A DNA stretch of 64,000 bases from Choanephora cucurbitarum (Eukaryota; Mucoromycota; Mucoromycetes; Mucorales; Choanephoraceae): the NCBI GenBank assembly GCA_025331435.1, contig JAIWNI010000003.1, forward strand, positions 372,001 through 436,000, read 5' to 3'. Position numbers and translations under genes: made by a program. The notes below the pieces were generated by a model that saw only the letters and a list, made by a program, of their open reading frames with translations, did no database searches and had not been told where the DNA came from. This document shows, in pieces, positions 33,125 to 44,333 of the stretch; the stretch's first letter is position 1; each line of letters opens with the position of its first letter.

Positions 33125-35104
33125 ATGACAGATCCGCAAAGTCTGTTTGAACAGTTTTCACCTCAGTTGTATTTTGAGGATCTCACATGCTCATCTGTTG
33201 AAGGAAGTTATGTTCTTGCCGAACAAATAGTACCTACAAGTCGACTTGAGTTTTGCCAGACGGTTGTAAAGTGATAGGTTTGTGTAACTAGAGCAATGTC
33301 TGATTATGATCGATTTAGAGACGTTGGACACTTGAGCCTCAGTTTGTCATTCCTCCTATCGAAAAGGCAGAGATAGAATCAACCCATGTATTGGATCAAG
33401 ATCATGGCTGTACTGTTGAGACCACGTTACGTCGATTGATACCCAAACGTAAACAGAAAGATGCTGTATTGCATGAAAAAGTAGAATTGGTCGAGACAGG
33501 TAATGTCCCAAGCCCCAAAGGAAAACAGGACAGGTTTGATTTATAAGCTTCATTAGATGAAGAAGCAAGAATTGTCTTCACACCTCTAGTGAAAGATGCA
33601 AATGACATACCTTATTATTATCCCAAAGTAAAAGCGCTTTCTTTCAACACAAAGAACTGTTTTAGGTTGATTGAATGTTGTTTCTTATAGGTGCAATCAT
33701 ATAGTCTTATTTATACATTTACAAAAGATGAACCAGAGTAATGAACCAGAAGAGACAGGACAGGGAGAGAGTGACTGATCTGATTGTTCTTAGTCAAGAG
33801 AAAGGATTGCTGAAATTAGAGATTGTGCCTTTAGTAGCTCTTGAGATAGATGCTAAAATGGTAAGAAGCAAAAGAATGAATTCTGTTTTATTTCTAACTT
33901 GTATGTATACAAATACTAGCAATATGCATACAAGACCATTCTTCATAAACTCTTTAAATGGTGTATTCAAGCAAAACTAGGCTACAAAAAGAAAGCACAC
34001 CATGATGTCTTGGTTCCAAAGGAGACTTATCAGGACATGTATCACTATATGAAGTCAAAATATGGCCCTCAACTAGTCAAGTAAGCTTTCGTGTGCTTCT
34101 GAAGATTGTGTTTAAATTCATCAAACCAAATAGGAATTGGACAGAAAAGACAGATCCTAAAAAGTTTGTATATGAAGATATTGCTATTGCAACCTATTTA
34201 ATCTGTCTTTGGAAACAAGAAGAAAAAAAGACAGAAAGGCAAGTATTAATTTAACTCTCAATCAGATTGACTTATAGTTTTGAATTAGAAAGCAAACATT
34301 TGTTGATTTAGGTTGTGGTAACGGCCTGTTGACTTTTCTATTGGTCAGTGAGGGGTATCAGGGGTATGGTTTAGATATTGCAGATCGCAAGATTTGGCCC
34401 ACTTTATGTAAAACAAAAGATATGTTGCGTGGTAAGGTTAAATGAAATATCGAGACTTTATTTTTTTTTTTTTTGGTTCTTAAACAGATCTATCTAGTGG
34501 AAACACTTTATCCAGCAGAAACAGCATTTCCAAATACTGAATGGTTAATTGGAAACCATGCTGATGAATTAGTTCCATGGTACATATTGAAAGAAAAAAA
34601 ATTTAAGTTTAAAGGAAATGATCAAGCTTTAACCTTTTTGTTTTTAATCTAAAGGATCCCCATTATGGCTCAAAAATCAGGAGAAAGTTGCAAGTAAATA
34701 GGTCTTGGGGGGAGGATAGAGAAAAATAAATTAGGGAGAAGGAAAGAACAGGATCCATTAAATCAAGATTGTTTAGATTTGTAGTCATTCCATGCTGTTT
34801 CTACGGTCTAGACGGTACTCGTTCATTGGCCCTTTCTTGTCCGGAAGGCAAATATAGAGCTTATACCGATTATGTAAAAGACATTGCCATGAAAGCAGGT
34901 TTTGTCTGTGAAGAAGATTATTTAAGAATTCCCAGTACAAAGAACATTGCTATTGTTGGTAGAACAAGAAAAGAAGACATGACGTCTGATTTGCTTGCCA
35001 AAACTGTTGCTATTGCAAGCCAGTCATTTGTTCCTCGTAAGACAGACCGAGAAAAAGAAAAAGAAAGACAGGAGTCTTGTAAGAGACCTAAATTAGAACC
35101 ATAA
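33125..35104 (+). CDS. TRM44: tRNA(Ser) (uracil44-2'-O)-methyltransferase
   Basis: Eleven exons: 33125-33265, 33319-33499, 33548-33627, 33691-33737, 33794-33860, 33920-34080, 34134-34238, 34289-34436, 34488-34579, 34655-34693, 34777-35104; 462 residues. The SAM-binding motif [15 protein letters not shown] is followed by [15 protein letters not shown], then [16 protein letters not shown] and [15 protein letters not shown], the signature of the Trm44/METTL19 family, and a conserved [12 protein letters not shown]. The C-terminus is Lys/Glu/Arg-rich. Trm44 adds the 2'-O-methyl group to U44 of serine tRNAs. Introns are very short and two exons are under 50 bases. Intron 7 (34239-34288) needs a GC donor (AAAG|GCAAGT); a GT alternative a few bases on gives a stop. 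The middle exons (4-5) are the least certain part of the model. Confidence 0.85.
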
Positions 35105-35198
35105 TTAAACAAAACCAAAAAAAATACTATTTTTCTCTTTCTTTCTTTCTTTCTTAAAAAAGGTTTTTTCTCTAATTCAAGAAAAAAAAAAAGAAGCC

Positions 35199-35695
35199 AT
35201 GATCACTAGTCAATGGGTCTTATTGTTCTTTGTCTCAATACAGGTCATTCTTGTTCAGGGCCAATTGCTTAGTGAAATCACTCATTTGGTGACCAGCAAG
35301 ACACTGACAACTCCAGAGCATAGAGAACCAAGCAATGATGCACCTACAGTATCCGAAGTGACACATGCCGATTCTCTGCCACATGCATCAAACTCGCCAT
35401 CTTCCATAGAGCAGCCAAAGAATGCCATTACAACCCAAGCACCTCCAAACACATCTTCCCTTTCTTCAATTGATTCACCTTCCTCTTCTTCAAATACACA
35501 GCAACAAACTACAAATGCTCCTACTTTATCTCCTTCTCCTCCCTCTTCTTCCCCTCCCCCTCCTCCCCCTCCTCCAACCACTATGACTACCACTACAAGT
35601 AATGCTCAAACAAGTTCAGGTAAAGATCATAATTAATATAAAAAAAAAGCTTTTAGATTCTAATTACTTCTCTCCCTAGACAATACAAATCATGA

Positions 35696-35727
<32 letters not shown>

Positions 35728-36469
35728 ATAACAACAAGCCAACCAAAGAACCTAATCGAGCAACTAACAACGCTTCGCCTACAGCATCCACGACTCGCGT
35801 AGACAAAGATCAAAAGACAACCAAGAGCTCTGAAGACAATGCAAAAGCAACATCAAAAACAACAGCAAATGAAACGAGATCAAGTGAGACAAATTCAAAT
35901 GATAGTAAGAGTGCTCTTACCTCAGCTACTGCATCACCTTCTACTAATATCACTAACGCAACAAAAGAAACAAATAATGATGACGGTAGTATCAAAACAG
36001 GCTCAATTGTGGGTGCTATTGTTGGCAGTATATGTAAGTTACTTTGTAAAGACAGAGAGAAGCAAGCAACTCACTGCAGAAAATAAAAGTGGGCGTTGCC
36101 TTTATAGGAGGTCTCATCAGTTGGGTCAATCGACGAGGTGGATGTGCAAGAAGGAAGAACAATAAACGCTCAATTGAATATGAAGATTTCGGATTGGCCG
36201 ACACTGACTTTCCTCAAAACCAAACACCCAACATGGCTTTTGCACCTCATAGCCATGAAACCATCAACCCTCTTCCTCAACAAGGAAACTATTACCATGT
36301 TATACCTGAAGAACCTCAAACTAATCAAAGCCAATATGAGACTAAATATTTGCCACCTGATGAAATAGGAAATGACCCTTATTACCATCCGCACGAAAGA
36401 TCTACTCAGGCACCCATGTCAAGTTACTATGGGCATCAGACTAATCATCATTATTATCCAAGTTATTAA
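35199..36469 (+). CDS. Mucin-like single-span surface protein
   Basis: Three exons, 35199-35619, 35680-36033 and 36090-36469, give 384 residues. A signal peptide, MITSQWVLLFFVSIQVILVQ, opens the protein. The next 230 residues are Ser, Thr and Pro rich, with a PPPPPPPP run and a run of ten threonines coded by (ACT)10, a typical heavily O-glycosylated stalk. One membrane span, GAIVGSILGVAFIGGLISWV, is formed across intron 2 and is followed by the stop-transfer RRGGCARRKNNKR. The cytosolic tail is Tyr, Pro and His rich (YLPPDEIG, YYHPHER). The layout resembles Mid2/Wsc-type wall-stress sensors and other fungal mucins, but there is no WSC or other folded domain, so the family is not assigned. Convergent with the PPxY membrane protein, 68 bases apart. 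Confidence 0.78.
35697..35726 (+). repeat. (ACT)10 trinucleotide repeat
   Basis: Thirty bases of perfect ACT repeat inside exon 2 of the mucin-like gene, coding for ten threonines; expected to vary in length between strains. Confidence 0.9.
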
Positions 36470-36537
36470 AAAAAAAAAAGTCTTATTCATAATACAAAAC
36501 CATACCATTTTAATTTTTTTTTTCACAGTGAGGTATA

Positions 36538-37733
36538 TTATATTCTCATATTGACAGGGAATCCATTGGGATGTATACGACCATTTGAAAAACAATCAGG
36601 TCCACGACATTTACGTGTGATTTCGTCTACATGAAGGCCATACCATTCTCTTTCAGAGATATTCATTTTCCAAGCACTCTTCAGAGTCGAATGACCAAAC
36701 TTCTCTTTGCAGAAATAAATGATGGGCCAAGCAAGAATCCATAGACAAGTGATGAAAAAGAAGAATCGAATGTACTTGTTGTCTGCCAACTTGGATATCT
36801 TTTCATCTGTCTTCACAACTGTCTCGTGGTTCTCTAGACTGTAAGTGATGTTGATAAAGTCATAAAACCCACTGTCTCGTATGGCTGTCGTCAAGGCTCG
36901 AGTCAGATTGTTGAAATCCCATTCAATTTCCTTTGTCATTTTGAGTTCCTTGAGAGCATTTTTCGAGTGAACGTATTCATCACACAGCTGTCTGAGCCTC
37001 TTTTGTTCCCCGGTTTTGGGATCAGGTAAGAGATAGATGCCTTGACATTCAGATGAGACATCGGCACTACAATCTAAATCGAATTTAAAGTCATCAATTT
37101 GACGTGTTGTTGGTACACGTTGTTGCACTTCATCTCCATCACGGTTACGAACCGTTTCAACAGTCCAGGTTGTTTCTTCATGATATCCTTATAGATGACG
37201 TGTTAGAAACATACACTATAATTGCATGTAGATGTGTGTATTTTACCATGAAAATGGATGATCAAACGTGGTGGTGTGTTATGTTGATACAAGAAGCGGA
37301 CTAAAGCTTCACCATCTTCATTGATATGTTTGTCTCGAGATACCACACCATCAGTTGTGGTTTTATAAGTTGCATTATGTACTGAATATCCTGGAGGCAA
37401 AGGTCTGCCTTGGAAAGATAGATCGTCATCGTGATTTGATAATAGTGGCACTGTATCTTGATGTGAGCTTGGGGTAGTAGGTCCATAATCGCTAGTATTA
37501 GATGGTGTCCCTGGGAGTTGAGTTGGAGCAGTAGTATCAAGCACATATCCATCAAGTGCGTTTTGGTGAGAATTAGAAGTAGAAGAAGAAAGAGGTGGCT
37601 GAAGTGCTTCGTCATAGGATGGAGGTGGACCTGAATTTTTAGTTACATCTTGTTGGTCTGAAGCACTGCCAGAGTTGTTTTGTAAGGGAGGCGAGCTATA
37701 GGTGTAGTAATAATTACTTTGGCTTTTAGACAT
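36538..37733 (-). CDS. Membrane protein with a PPxY motif, unknown function
   Basis: Two exons on the minus strand, 37733-37247 and 37187-36538, encode 378 residues. The N-terminal 150 residues are Ser, Asn and Pro rich and carry PPPSYDEAL, a PPxY motif of the kind bound by WW domains of Rsp5/Nedd4 ubiquitin ligases. A conserved-looking block follows: DGVVSRDKHINEDGEAL, FLYQHNTPP, HFHGYHEETTW and VRNRDGDEV. A single membrane span, FFFFITCLWILAWPIIYFC, lies near residue 310, with a WYGLHVDEI block and CRGPDCFSNG near the C-terminus. I believe similar proteins are widespread in fungi without known function. The PY motif suggests an adaptor that brings the ligase to membrane clients; that is inference. 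Intron 1 is 59 bases. Confidence 0.8.
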
Positions 37734-38151
37734 AATAGTGTTTTGAAACAGATGAAAAGAGAAAAATATGCCAAGATTTATGCTTTTGATTTTTTTTCTT
37801 CTTCTCGGCATCACAAGCTGAGTTTATTTCGCAGAGAATGATTTTTACCAAAGGGGGGGGGGTCTTAACTCACATTTGGTCAAAAGATTCGCCTTTTCTT
37901 GATAAGCTAGCTTGTTATATCAAGAACAGTCCGATGAAATTAAGACACAAAACGACTGCACCAAGTTACCTACGATCAGCTTTTGGATTGAACAAGTGCC
38001 AGAATTCAATTGGTTGAATCTATTAACTCCATTTGGTTAATTGTTTGAATGACAAGGCAGTAAATGTTTTGTTGGTTGAATAATGACATTGTTCTGGTCT
38101 AGAATGAGACACTTTATTTTTCATAAGTGACATACAGTTCCTAAGACAACT
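37734..38151. other. Spacer with a ten-base G run
   Basis: About 420 bases upstream of the PPxY gene and downstream of the flavoenzyme gene, both on the minus strand. A run of ten Gs lies at 37853-37862, unusual in this AT-rich sequence. No gene seen. Confidence 0.45.
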
Positions 38152-39670
38152 TTATTGCTTCTTTAGTTCGTCCAAAGTGGCCATACGTATTTCTTGACTG
38201 TTTTCCTTAACTAAAAGTGGTCTGTCGTAAAATCCTTCTTGAGCCTTTGTGTTACGCCATGACCAAGCCAAAGTATATTCAGTTTCTTTGGCTTCGACGA
38301 CATCGCGGATCTTGGATCCAATGACAGGCAAAAACCTTTGTTTTTATGCAAATAGTTAATCGCTAAATTTCTCTCAATCGATACAGACACTTACTTCATT
38401 GCATGTCCTGAGTCTCCTGCAGCCACAATAAGATCATCATAGTCAGGATGAGCACTGATAACGAAATCGCCATCAATTGAGTCAGAATACCAACATACAC
38501 GAGAATAAACAATATCATGCTCAGCACTGAAAGGAAAGAACTTGTTTAAAAATTGTCTAAAGTCCTTCAAAGCAGCCAAGGGAATTGTATCGCCGGGATT
38601 ACTTGACTGGGTTCGAGGAACCGATGTTGAGTCTTGATCAGATCGGGGGTTTAGATAACCAGTAGAGTGTTTGCCGATCTTTAAGATACCATCTGAATTG
38701 ACAGGAAAGCCGTAAAAGCCTGTGCGAGAGACATCCCCACTCCAAGTAGGCAAATGCTTCAAGTGCTCTTGTTCTTCCTCTGTCAACTTCAGATGGACTA
38801 CAATCTGGCCAGTGGCAATAACGAGTTGATGCATATCAATGAGACTGGAAGTCCATGGACCAGTGGCCATGATGACACGGTCTGCGTGATGAGTCTTTCC
38901 ATCCTGTGTAACTATGCCAGTTACTGATCGGGGATTGTTAGGATTTGTCACTAATTGATGAAAGCAACCAATGTCTTGTCCAAGAACAAAATGAACATTG
39001 TTGTCAACACATTTGGCATATAAATGCTTGATAGCTTCAGATGAGTTGCACCAGCCTAATAATAATTGAATGAGTGAGAGAGAGAGAAAAAGAAATGTAT
39101 TTATATACAGAATATACGAACCACTGTACCTCCTATTTTGTTTATATACGCTATGTTGTAACCATTGTCGACTGTCTTGGAAAAGAATGGATAGCGTTCT
39201 TTGATTTGGTCTGCATGAAGTTCTTCGAGAAAATCACCATATCCAATTCGCCTAATAGTCTCCATACAATCTTTTTCATATTGAGTAAATTGATTGTTGG
39301 ATGAAAACAGAATGAAGCCACTGTTATGATAAACAGGTACCAACTTGGCTTGTTCTCTTTCTTTATTCCATTCTTCCCAGACAGTAATAGCTTCTAGTCC
39401 CAAGCGAGTATAGAGCTCATTGGCTCCATAGTCTATACGAACTGCCTTACTAATATCTGCTTTTTTTTTAGAAAAGAAAATGTGGATGCATGTAGTATAA
39501 ACTTTTATACCTGTTGAAGCAGCTTCAGGAACAGGCACAGTGGCTTTGTCATAAACCCAAATATCGTAATTCTTTTTTTTGTCCAATGACAAGGCATAAG
39601 CAGTGGATAATCCAAAGCAACCAGCACCCACAATGATAATTTTTGAATTAGTAGGAGGGGGAGTATACAT
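38152..39670 (-). CDS. FAD-dependent amine oxidase of the sarcosine / saccharopine oxidase type (DAO family)
   Basis: Four exons on the minus strand: 39670-39511, 39456-39130, 39055-38395, 38335-38152; 443 residues, the usual length. The N-terminal FAD-binding motif is IIIVGAGCFGLSTAYAL, followed by ISKAVRIDYGANELY, where the Arg is typical of sarcosine-oxidase relatives. Central blocks are KIGGWCNSSEA and MATGPWTS; the C-terminal part has RVCWYSDSIDGDFVI, VAAGDSGHAMKFLPVIG. Such enzymes oxidise N-methyl or N-alkyl amino acids (sarcosine, pipecolate, saccharopine, fructosyl amino acids) to imines with peroxide release. Which substrate is used cannot be told. No clear C-terminal SKL peroxisome signal is present; the protein ends LDELKKQ. 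Intron 1 (39457-39510) is free of stops and in frame, so an unspliced reading would carry an 18-residue insertion. Confidence 0.88.
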
Positions 39671-39885
39671 GATGAAATTGACTAAAAAAAAAGTCAAAAA
39701 TTGCCAATTGAAGTCCTTTATATATCATGTGTGCAACCTTATTCTGTTCATTTTACAAATTGCTGAATAAGACATTTATTCTTAAAAAAAAAAGAGATCT
39801 ACTTCACTCTTTCTCGTGGTTACTTTTATGGGGAAATGGGGACGTAGCCAATGAGTTATGATTTGATCTTTAAAGGCCATTTTTT

Positions 39886-41580
39886 TTAATCATCTTGATT
39901 TTGATGAGTAGACATAAGGTTTCGAGATATCATGGCTATCATTTTGTTTCCAACAGCCGTACTCTCAGCAAACTCGTCTCTGAAATAATTGGCAGTTTCT
40001 TCAAATCGTTTTTGATAACCTTCCATACTTCCTAATGAGACAGACTCTGCCCAACCTCTAGCGCATGTTACAAATTCCATATCATCTGGTCGAATATCTT
40101 TGCGGTACAAGGCGGCATGGATAGCATCATCTAGCATAGTAGGGTGTCGGAACAAATACTCTGTAATACCCCTAGTAGCCAATAACATCATGAGTTAAAT
40201 AAAAAAAAAAAGAGCTGACAACGACTTACATCCAGATTCTAAATAAAGGTGTTTGACAAACCATATGTTCATAAGGGTTTAGCTTTAGCCTGTACCAACA
40301 ATCTACCATGGCTAGCAAAGACAAGTGAGAATTGGGAGTCTTGTTCTCCTTTGGAATCTTAGACAATGAAAACTCATCCAATATAGTATCATCTAATAAG
40401 ATGGGCGTATGATCCTTCTGCAGACCACCAAATACATACTCTCCAGCCGTCTTTACTCTAGCTCGAAATTCTTCTTCTTTCTCTTGAATCATCAATTTGA
40501 ACAGATCGGCTACACTTAATGCATATTGTGTGATCTGCACTTTAGCTGTAGGATTCATGATAGCAAGGCCTGCATAGACGTGCCATTTGTTACTGTAGAT
40601 ACGTAATGCCACATTGACCTTGACGTTCTCGATACCACCTACAAAATGTGGCAACAACCACTAACGATTTCAGTTAATTTGATAGCTCATTTGTATTGAT
40701 AAGATTTGTCTACAAAGAAGGATTACAGGAAACTGGGCATTGGATTTCCAGGCACTTCCCATAGTCAAGAAGGCAGCATGAGTGACTGCTTGAGTATCTG
40801 CTGTAATACGATCGTGCTCCTCTGCAGTTAAGTGTGCTATGTTGGACTTAAAACAAGAGAGAATTCGAACGGCTAATGCTAACTTTTCATCTGTTGCACG
40901 GTGCTTGATGATAATCAGTGGTTGCCCAGTAGGATCCACACCAGGACCATGCATAGAGTGGCATGAAATGATGTGTGTATCATCAGGCAAATACTTCTCT
41001 AACGCATTGACCTCTGGTAACTTGACGGAAGTCTAGCAAATAAAATGAAGGAGAAGAAGAGAGGTCTTGAGCCTTCATTTGCTTTGGCATAATATGCTTA
41101 CTCAGTGTTTACCTGTCCTCCCACAATAGCGCCGATTTTAGTAGCTAACAGATACTCATTAACAATCGTGGCATTACTCTTAAGAATTAAAGCATACCAG
41201 GACCAAAAGTCTTGACGACAGAGTCAATGTACTCAGCTTCCACTGCATACATAATCCAATCACATCGTCTTGAGATATCAAAACCATCACGCCACACTTT
41301 GATATTTGTACCTAATTTTTCGTTATTTTTTTTTAGCTGCCACTAAAGTCTTTTATCTCTTCTAAAGTGTGTTTGCCTTCAAAATCTTTTTTTACTAATT
41401 CAAACTTTTCAGGTAGATCACAAATGTTGACTCTAAGGAACCACTGTTAGTATGTTGCTTGTTGCAAACTCTTTCTTACTTTTTCCAACCAGCGTTTGAA
41501 ATTCTTTGAGCATAAAAGCGTCCCATGCCACCGGCACCAATGATGCCGATCTCGATTGTCTCTTTCTCTAGATCTGTCAT
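39886..41580 (-). CDS. TYR1: Prephenate dehydrogenase (NADP+), tyrosine biosynthesis
   Basis: Seven exons on the minus strand: 41580-41480, 41432-41377, 41311-41198, 41144-41113, 41032-40727, 40660-40230, 40171-39886; 441 residues, close to yeast Tyr1. The N-terminal Rossmann motif is IGIIGAGGMGRFYAQRI, then CDLPEKF, MYAVEAEYID, GAIVGGQTSVK, and the catalytic block HIISCHSMHGPGVDPTGQPL, followed by the helical dimer domain with NPYEHMVCQTPLFRIW. The enzyme oxidatively decarboxylates prephenate to 4-hydroxyphenylpyruvate, the last committed step to tyrosine in fungi. Exon 4 has only 32 bases. Intron 2 is best explained with a GC donor (GAAG|GCAAAC, 41376-41312); it gives DFEGTNIKVWRDG, matching yeast spacing, whereas a GT choice would need a 32-base intron. 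Confidence 0.92.
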
Positions 41581-42162
41581 GAGTAAGGGGTGAATTCAGC
41601 AGTTCTTTACTGTCGAAAAAGTAAGAAAGAAAGAGTGAAGAGTAAACACCACTTCCATCATTTTTAAGCAGCGATACCATAACACCCTTTTTTGGACTAT
41701 GGCTGATGTCCTGCTTTGAACTACACGGTACGTTTTTCTTTGAGATACTGAGTCCATATGTCATTTGAGTAAGCAAAAGTGTAGTTCCTTTAACGAGTAA
41801 GACTGAGCCATGAACTACAATTGGCTCCAGTTCTTTTATAGACGATATACCACCTCAAAGTTCAATGTATGATTCGCTCTTGTTCGCAGGAGTAAAAATG
41901 GCATTGTTGAGCTGGAACATATTTTGTCTTGAGATGCACATGCTCTTCTACAGAAAAGATTAGAACACACAACTCTTGCTTTCTGTACGGTCATGTATTT
42001 CTCACACTTCACATCAAACAAATAACCAAAAAAAAAAAAAGATGGGGTTTTATTTACAATCCTCATATACAGGGTGAGGAAATAGTTTAGGTATGGAGAT
42101 CTAAAGCAAGACAGAACTACTCAACGGTAAAACAATTGCATCCTTTTGCTTTTCCTTCCTAT
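41581..42162. other. Spacer between TYR1 and TCD1
   Basis: About 580 bases holding the TYR1 promoter and the 3' end of the TCD1 transcript. Open frames here lack any recognisable feature. An A/T-run lies near 42030. Confidence 0.45.
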
Positions 42163-43713
42163 CTATAGCACTTGACTCCAAGTACGCTGAATATCGCGTT
42201 CAATTTCAAAGCGGCGAGTAACATGGTCATAAACTTCTTGGCCATAATGCTGCTTCAAATCTGTGCCTTCAGGTAATTGATCGTGTGCATTAGCTTCTTG
42301 TCTAGTCATACAGACAGCATTGAAGTAGCCGATAGGCTTTGTCTTATCCCATCGAGTCAGTGCAAGTTTGTCACTAGGTCCTGAAATAACACTCTTTCCA
42401 TGCCACATTTCCTCAAACAAATAGGCAACATCCTTAGGATCTAAAGCGCACACCTTTTCACCAAACGTCTTGTTTTCTCTTGTCAAGAGTTCCTTATGCA
42501 CACGCACATAGAGTCCTTCTCTCAGTTTGACAGCAAGTGGGTCAAATTCAGGATATTCAGCTAAACGCAACAAGATATAGGTTGCAATAGCCATACCAAA
42601 CATGCTTGGAATAGTGCCTAGAACAGGCAAGATACGTGCTCTAAAATCGGGTAAAGCAGAATATTGTTCTCTATCTTCTACCTTCTCTTCTTCCAGAGGT
42701 AGCAGCTTAACATGATGTGGTTTTTCGGTAGAATAGGCTACAGGAACACCCTTTAGAATACCTAGCTTCTTGAGCTTTTGACGAACAGATCGAGCAAGAG
42801 GATCCTCTAAAAAATAAAGTTAGCTATACATAGCAGAATGAACTTTGTTCTAAAATGCCTACCAAAAGTTTCACTTATATCAGCAATTTGAATACGAGAT
42901 GGATCAGCTTTTGCACCGGCACCCATGGAACTGATGACAGGTAAGTTTTTGTCGTAACAGTATTTGATTAAATCAATTTTGGTGTTGATATTATCAATGG
43001 CATCCACAACATAATCAGGATCACCTAAAAATACACAAAAAAGAAAAAGAGTCCTTTCTTTTAAAACTTTCTTCTTCTTTCCCACTCTTAGGTTTTGCTT
43101 TACCACTTAACAGTTCATCTACATTATCAGCACTCAACAAATCAACACAATCCTCGACTTGGACAAAGGGTGCAATTCTCTCAAAATGACGCTTGATACA
43201 TCTTACTTTGGGTGTGCCCACGTCATCCAATGTAGCTACAGCATGACGATTCAAACTACTCAAAGTAACTTGATCAAAATCAATGATGCGGATACGCTTG
43301 ACGCCTGAGCGCAATAGCATCAAGGCAGCCCAAGAACCAACACCGCCTGCACCCACAATAACAACAAAGGCATCACGTACTTTACGTGTACCTTCTTTGC
43401 CCAAGAATGCAGTATTCTTACTGAGTTGTTCTTCAATCACTTGTTCAGAATAAAGTGTAGGAGGTAGAGGCATAGTTTGTCTACCATGAACTGTGCCTAG
43501 AGGTGTCAAGTCAACTGTGCTACGTAGTTCTGCTTCTTTCAATTCTTCTTTTAGTGATCGAGCTCGAAAACGTCGCTTGTTAGCTTGATAGGTCAATATG
43601 CTCGAGGCTGTCAAGGCAGAGGCAGCAATAGCTGTTAGCGTCAGTTGCACTGTGTTTGGATGCTTCTCAACAAACTGAGTTACTGGCTCGGTCAGCTTCT
43701 GTATGAATGACAT
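42163..43713 (-). CDS. TCD1: tRNA threonylcarbamoyladenosine dehydratase (E1-like)
   Basis: Three exons on the minus strand, 43713-43104, 43024-42863 and 42806-42163, give 471 residues. The start at 43713 (MSFIQKLTEPV) gives a basic amphipathic N-terminus followed by a hydrophobic stretch LTAIAASALTASSILTY, fitting the outer mitochondrial membrane placement of yeast Tcd1/Tcd2. The E1/ThiF-like core shows VVIVGAGGVGSWAALML, IRIIDFDQVTLSSLNRHA, DYVVDAIDNINTK and SSMGAGAKADPSRI. The enzyme uses ATP to cyclise the t6A carbamoyl group at position 37 of ANN-reading tRNAs into ct6A. The donor of intron 1 was placed at AGTG|GTAAAG (43103) because it gives LLSGDPDYVVD; the open frame beyond it codes nonsense. 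Divergent from gamma-COP, about 620 bases between start codons. Confidence 0.92.
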
Positions 43714-44333
43714 GATCCCTGTTGTCAACTCTATGAAATAAAAAAAGAAAAGAAAAGAAAACTGAATTTTTATGGCTTTTATTTTGGTTCCCGCTAACGT
43801 TGATCTTTGCCTGAAAAAACAGTGAGGGGATTTTTTTCGCCTTTGCACCTTTTTGGTCCCTCCCTCCCTCTTTCTCTTAGCTACTAAACTGGACCTTCTT
43901 AAGCATTTGTGTTTTCATTAAATAGCGTTCGCCTGTCTTGAATGTCTATCACTTTATACTCATAACAACTTCTACAGAATGTAATGCTATCTGATAAGAC
44001 CAGCCAATTGCCTGCTTTTAATTATCATTATAAACCTATGCAAAAGGCCTGTATTATCCTCTGATTTCTTTGTTTGTTCCATGTTCCTACTTTTAAACAG
44101 GAACCCTAAAAGGCCTTACTGCATTTGAAATTAAAGCCAATTGTCGGTGCTCAGAACATCAGACGTGTCGGCTCTAGAAAGCGTCCACACACTCTCTTAT
44201 TTTTTTTTCCTTTTTGTTAATTTGCTTTATTTAAACACGTCCTTCTCTCTTTCTCTTTCTTTTATTTCCTCCCTTCCCTCATCTCGGCCTATATAAGAAA
44301 GACAATAGAAAAGCTAAGAAAACTATAGAAAAG
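43714..44333. promoter_or_regulatory. Divergent promoter region, TCD1 and gamma-COP
   Basis: A 620-base region between two start codons. Near gamma-COP it has a long CT-rich tract (44195-44280) and a TATA-like TATATAAG at 44290-44297. Near TCD1 it has A/G-rich runs that are pyrimidine tracts on the coding strand. No other gene seen. Confidence 0.5.
44290..44297 (+). promoter_or_regulatory. TATA-like box of the gamma-COP gene
   Basis: TATATAAG 36 bases before the ATG, downstream of a pyrimidine tract. If used, the 5' untranslated leader would be very short. Confidence 0.35.

Noticed and set aside
35282..35593. Gly/Glu-rich antisense frame over the mucin-like exon
   Set aside because: It is the complement of a Ser/Pro-rich repeat region; composition alone explains it.
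41312..41343. A 32-base GT-AG intron in TYR1 instead of the GC-AG model
   Set aside because: It needs an unusually short intron and gives an insertion absent from the family; the GC donor matches the yeast spacing.
41447..41776. 109-codon minus-strand frame overlapping the TYR1 start
   Set aside because: It covers the true first exon in another frame and the promoter; Lys/Ser-rich without features.
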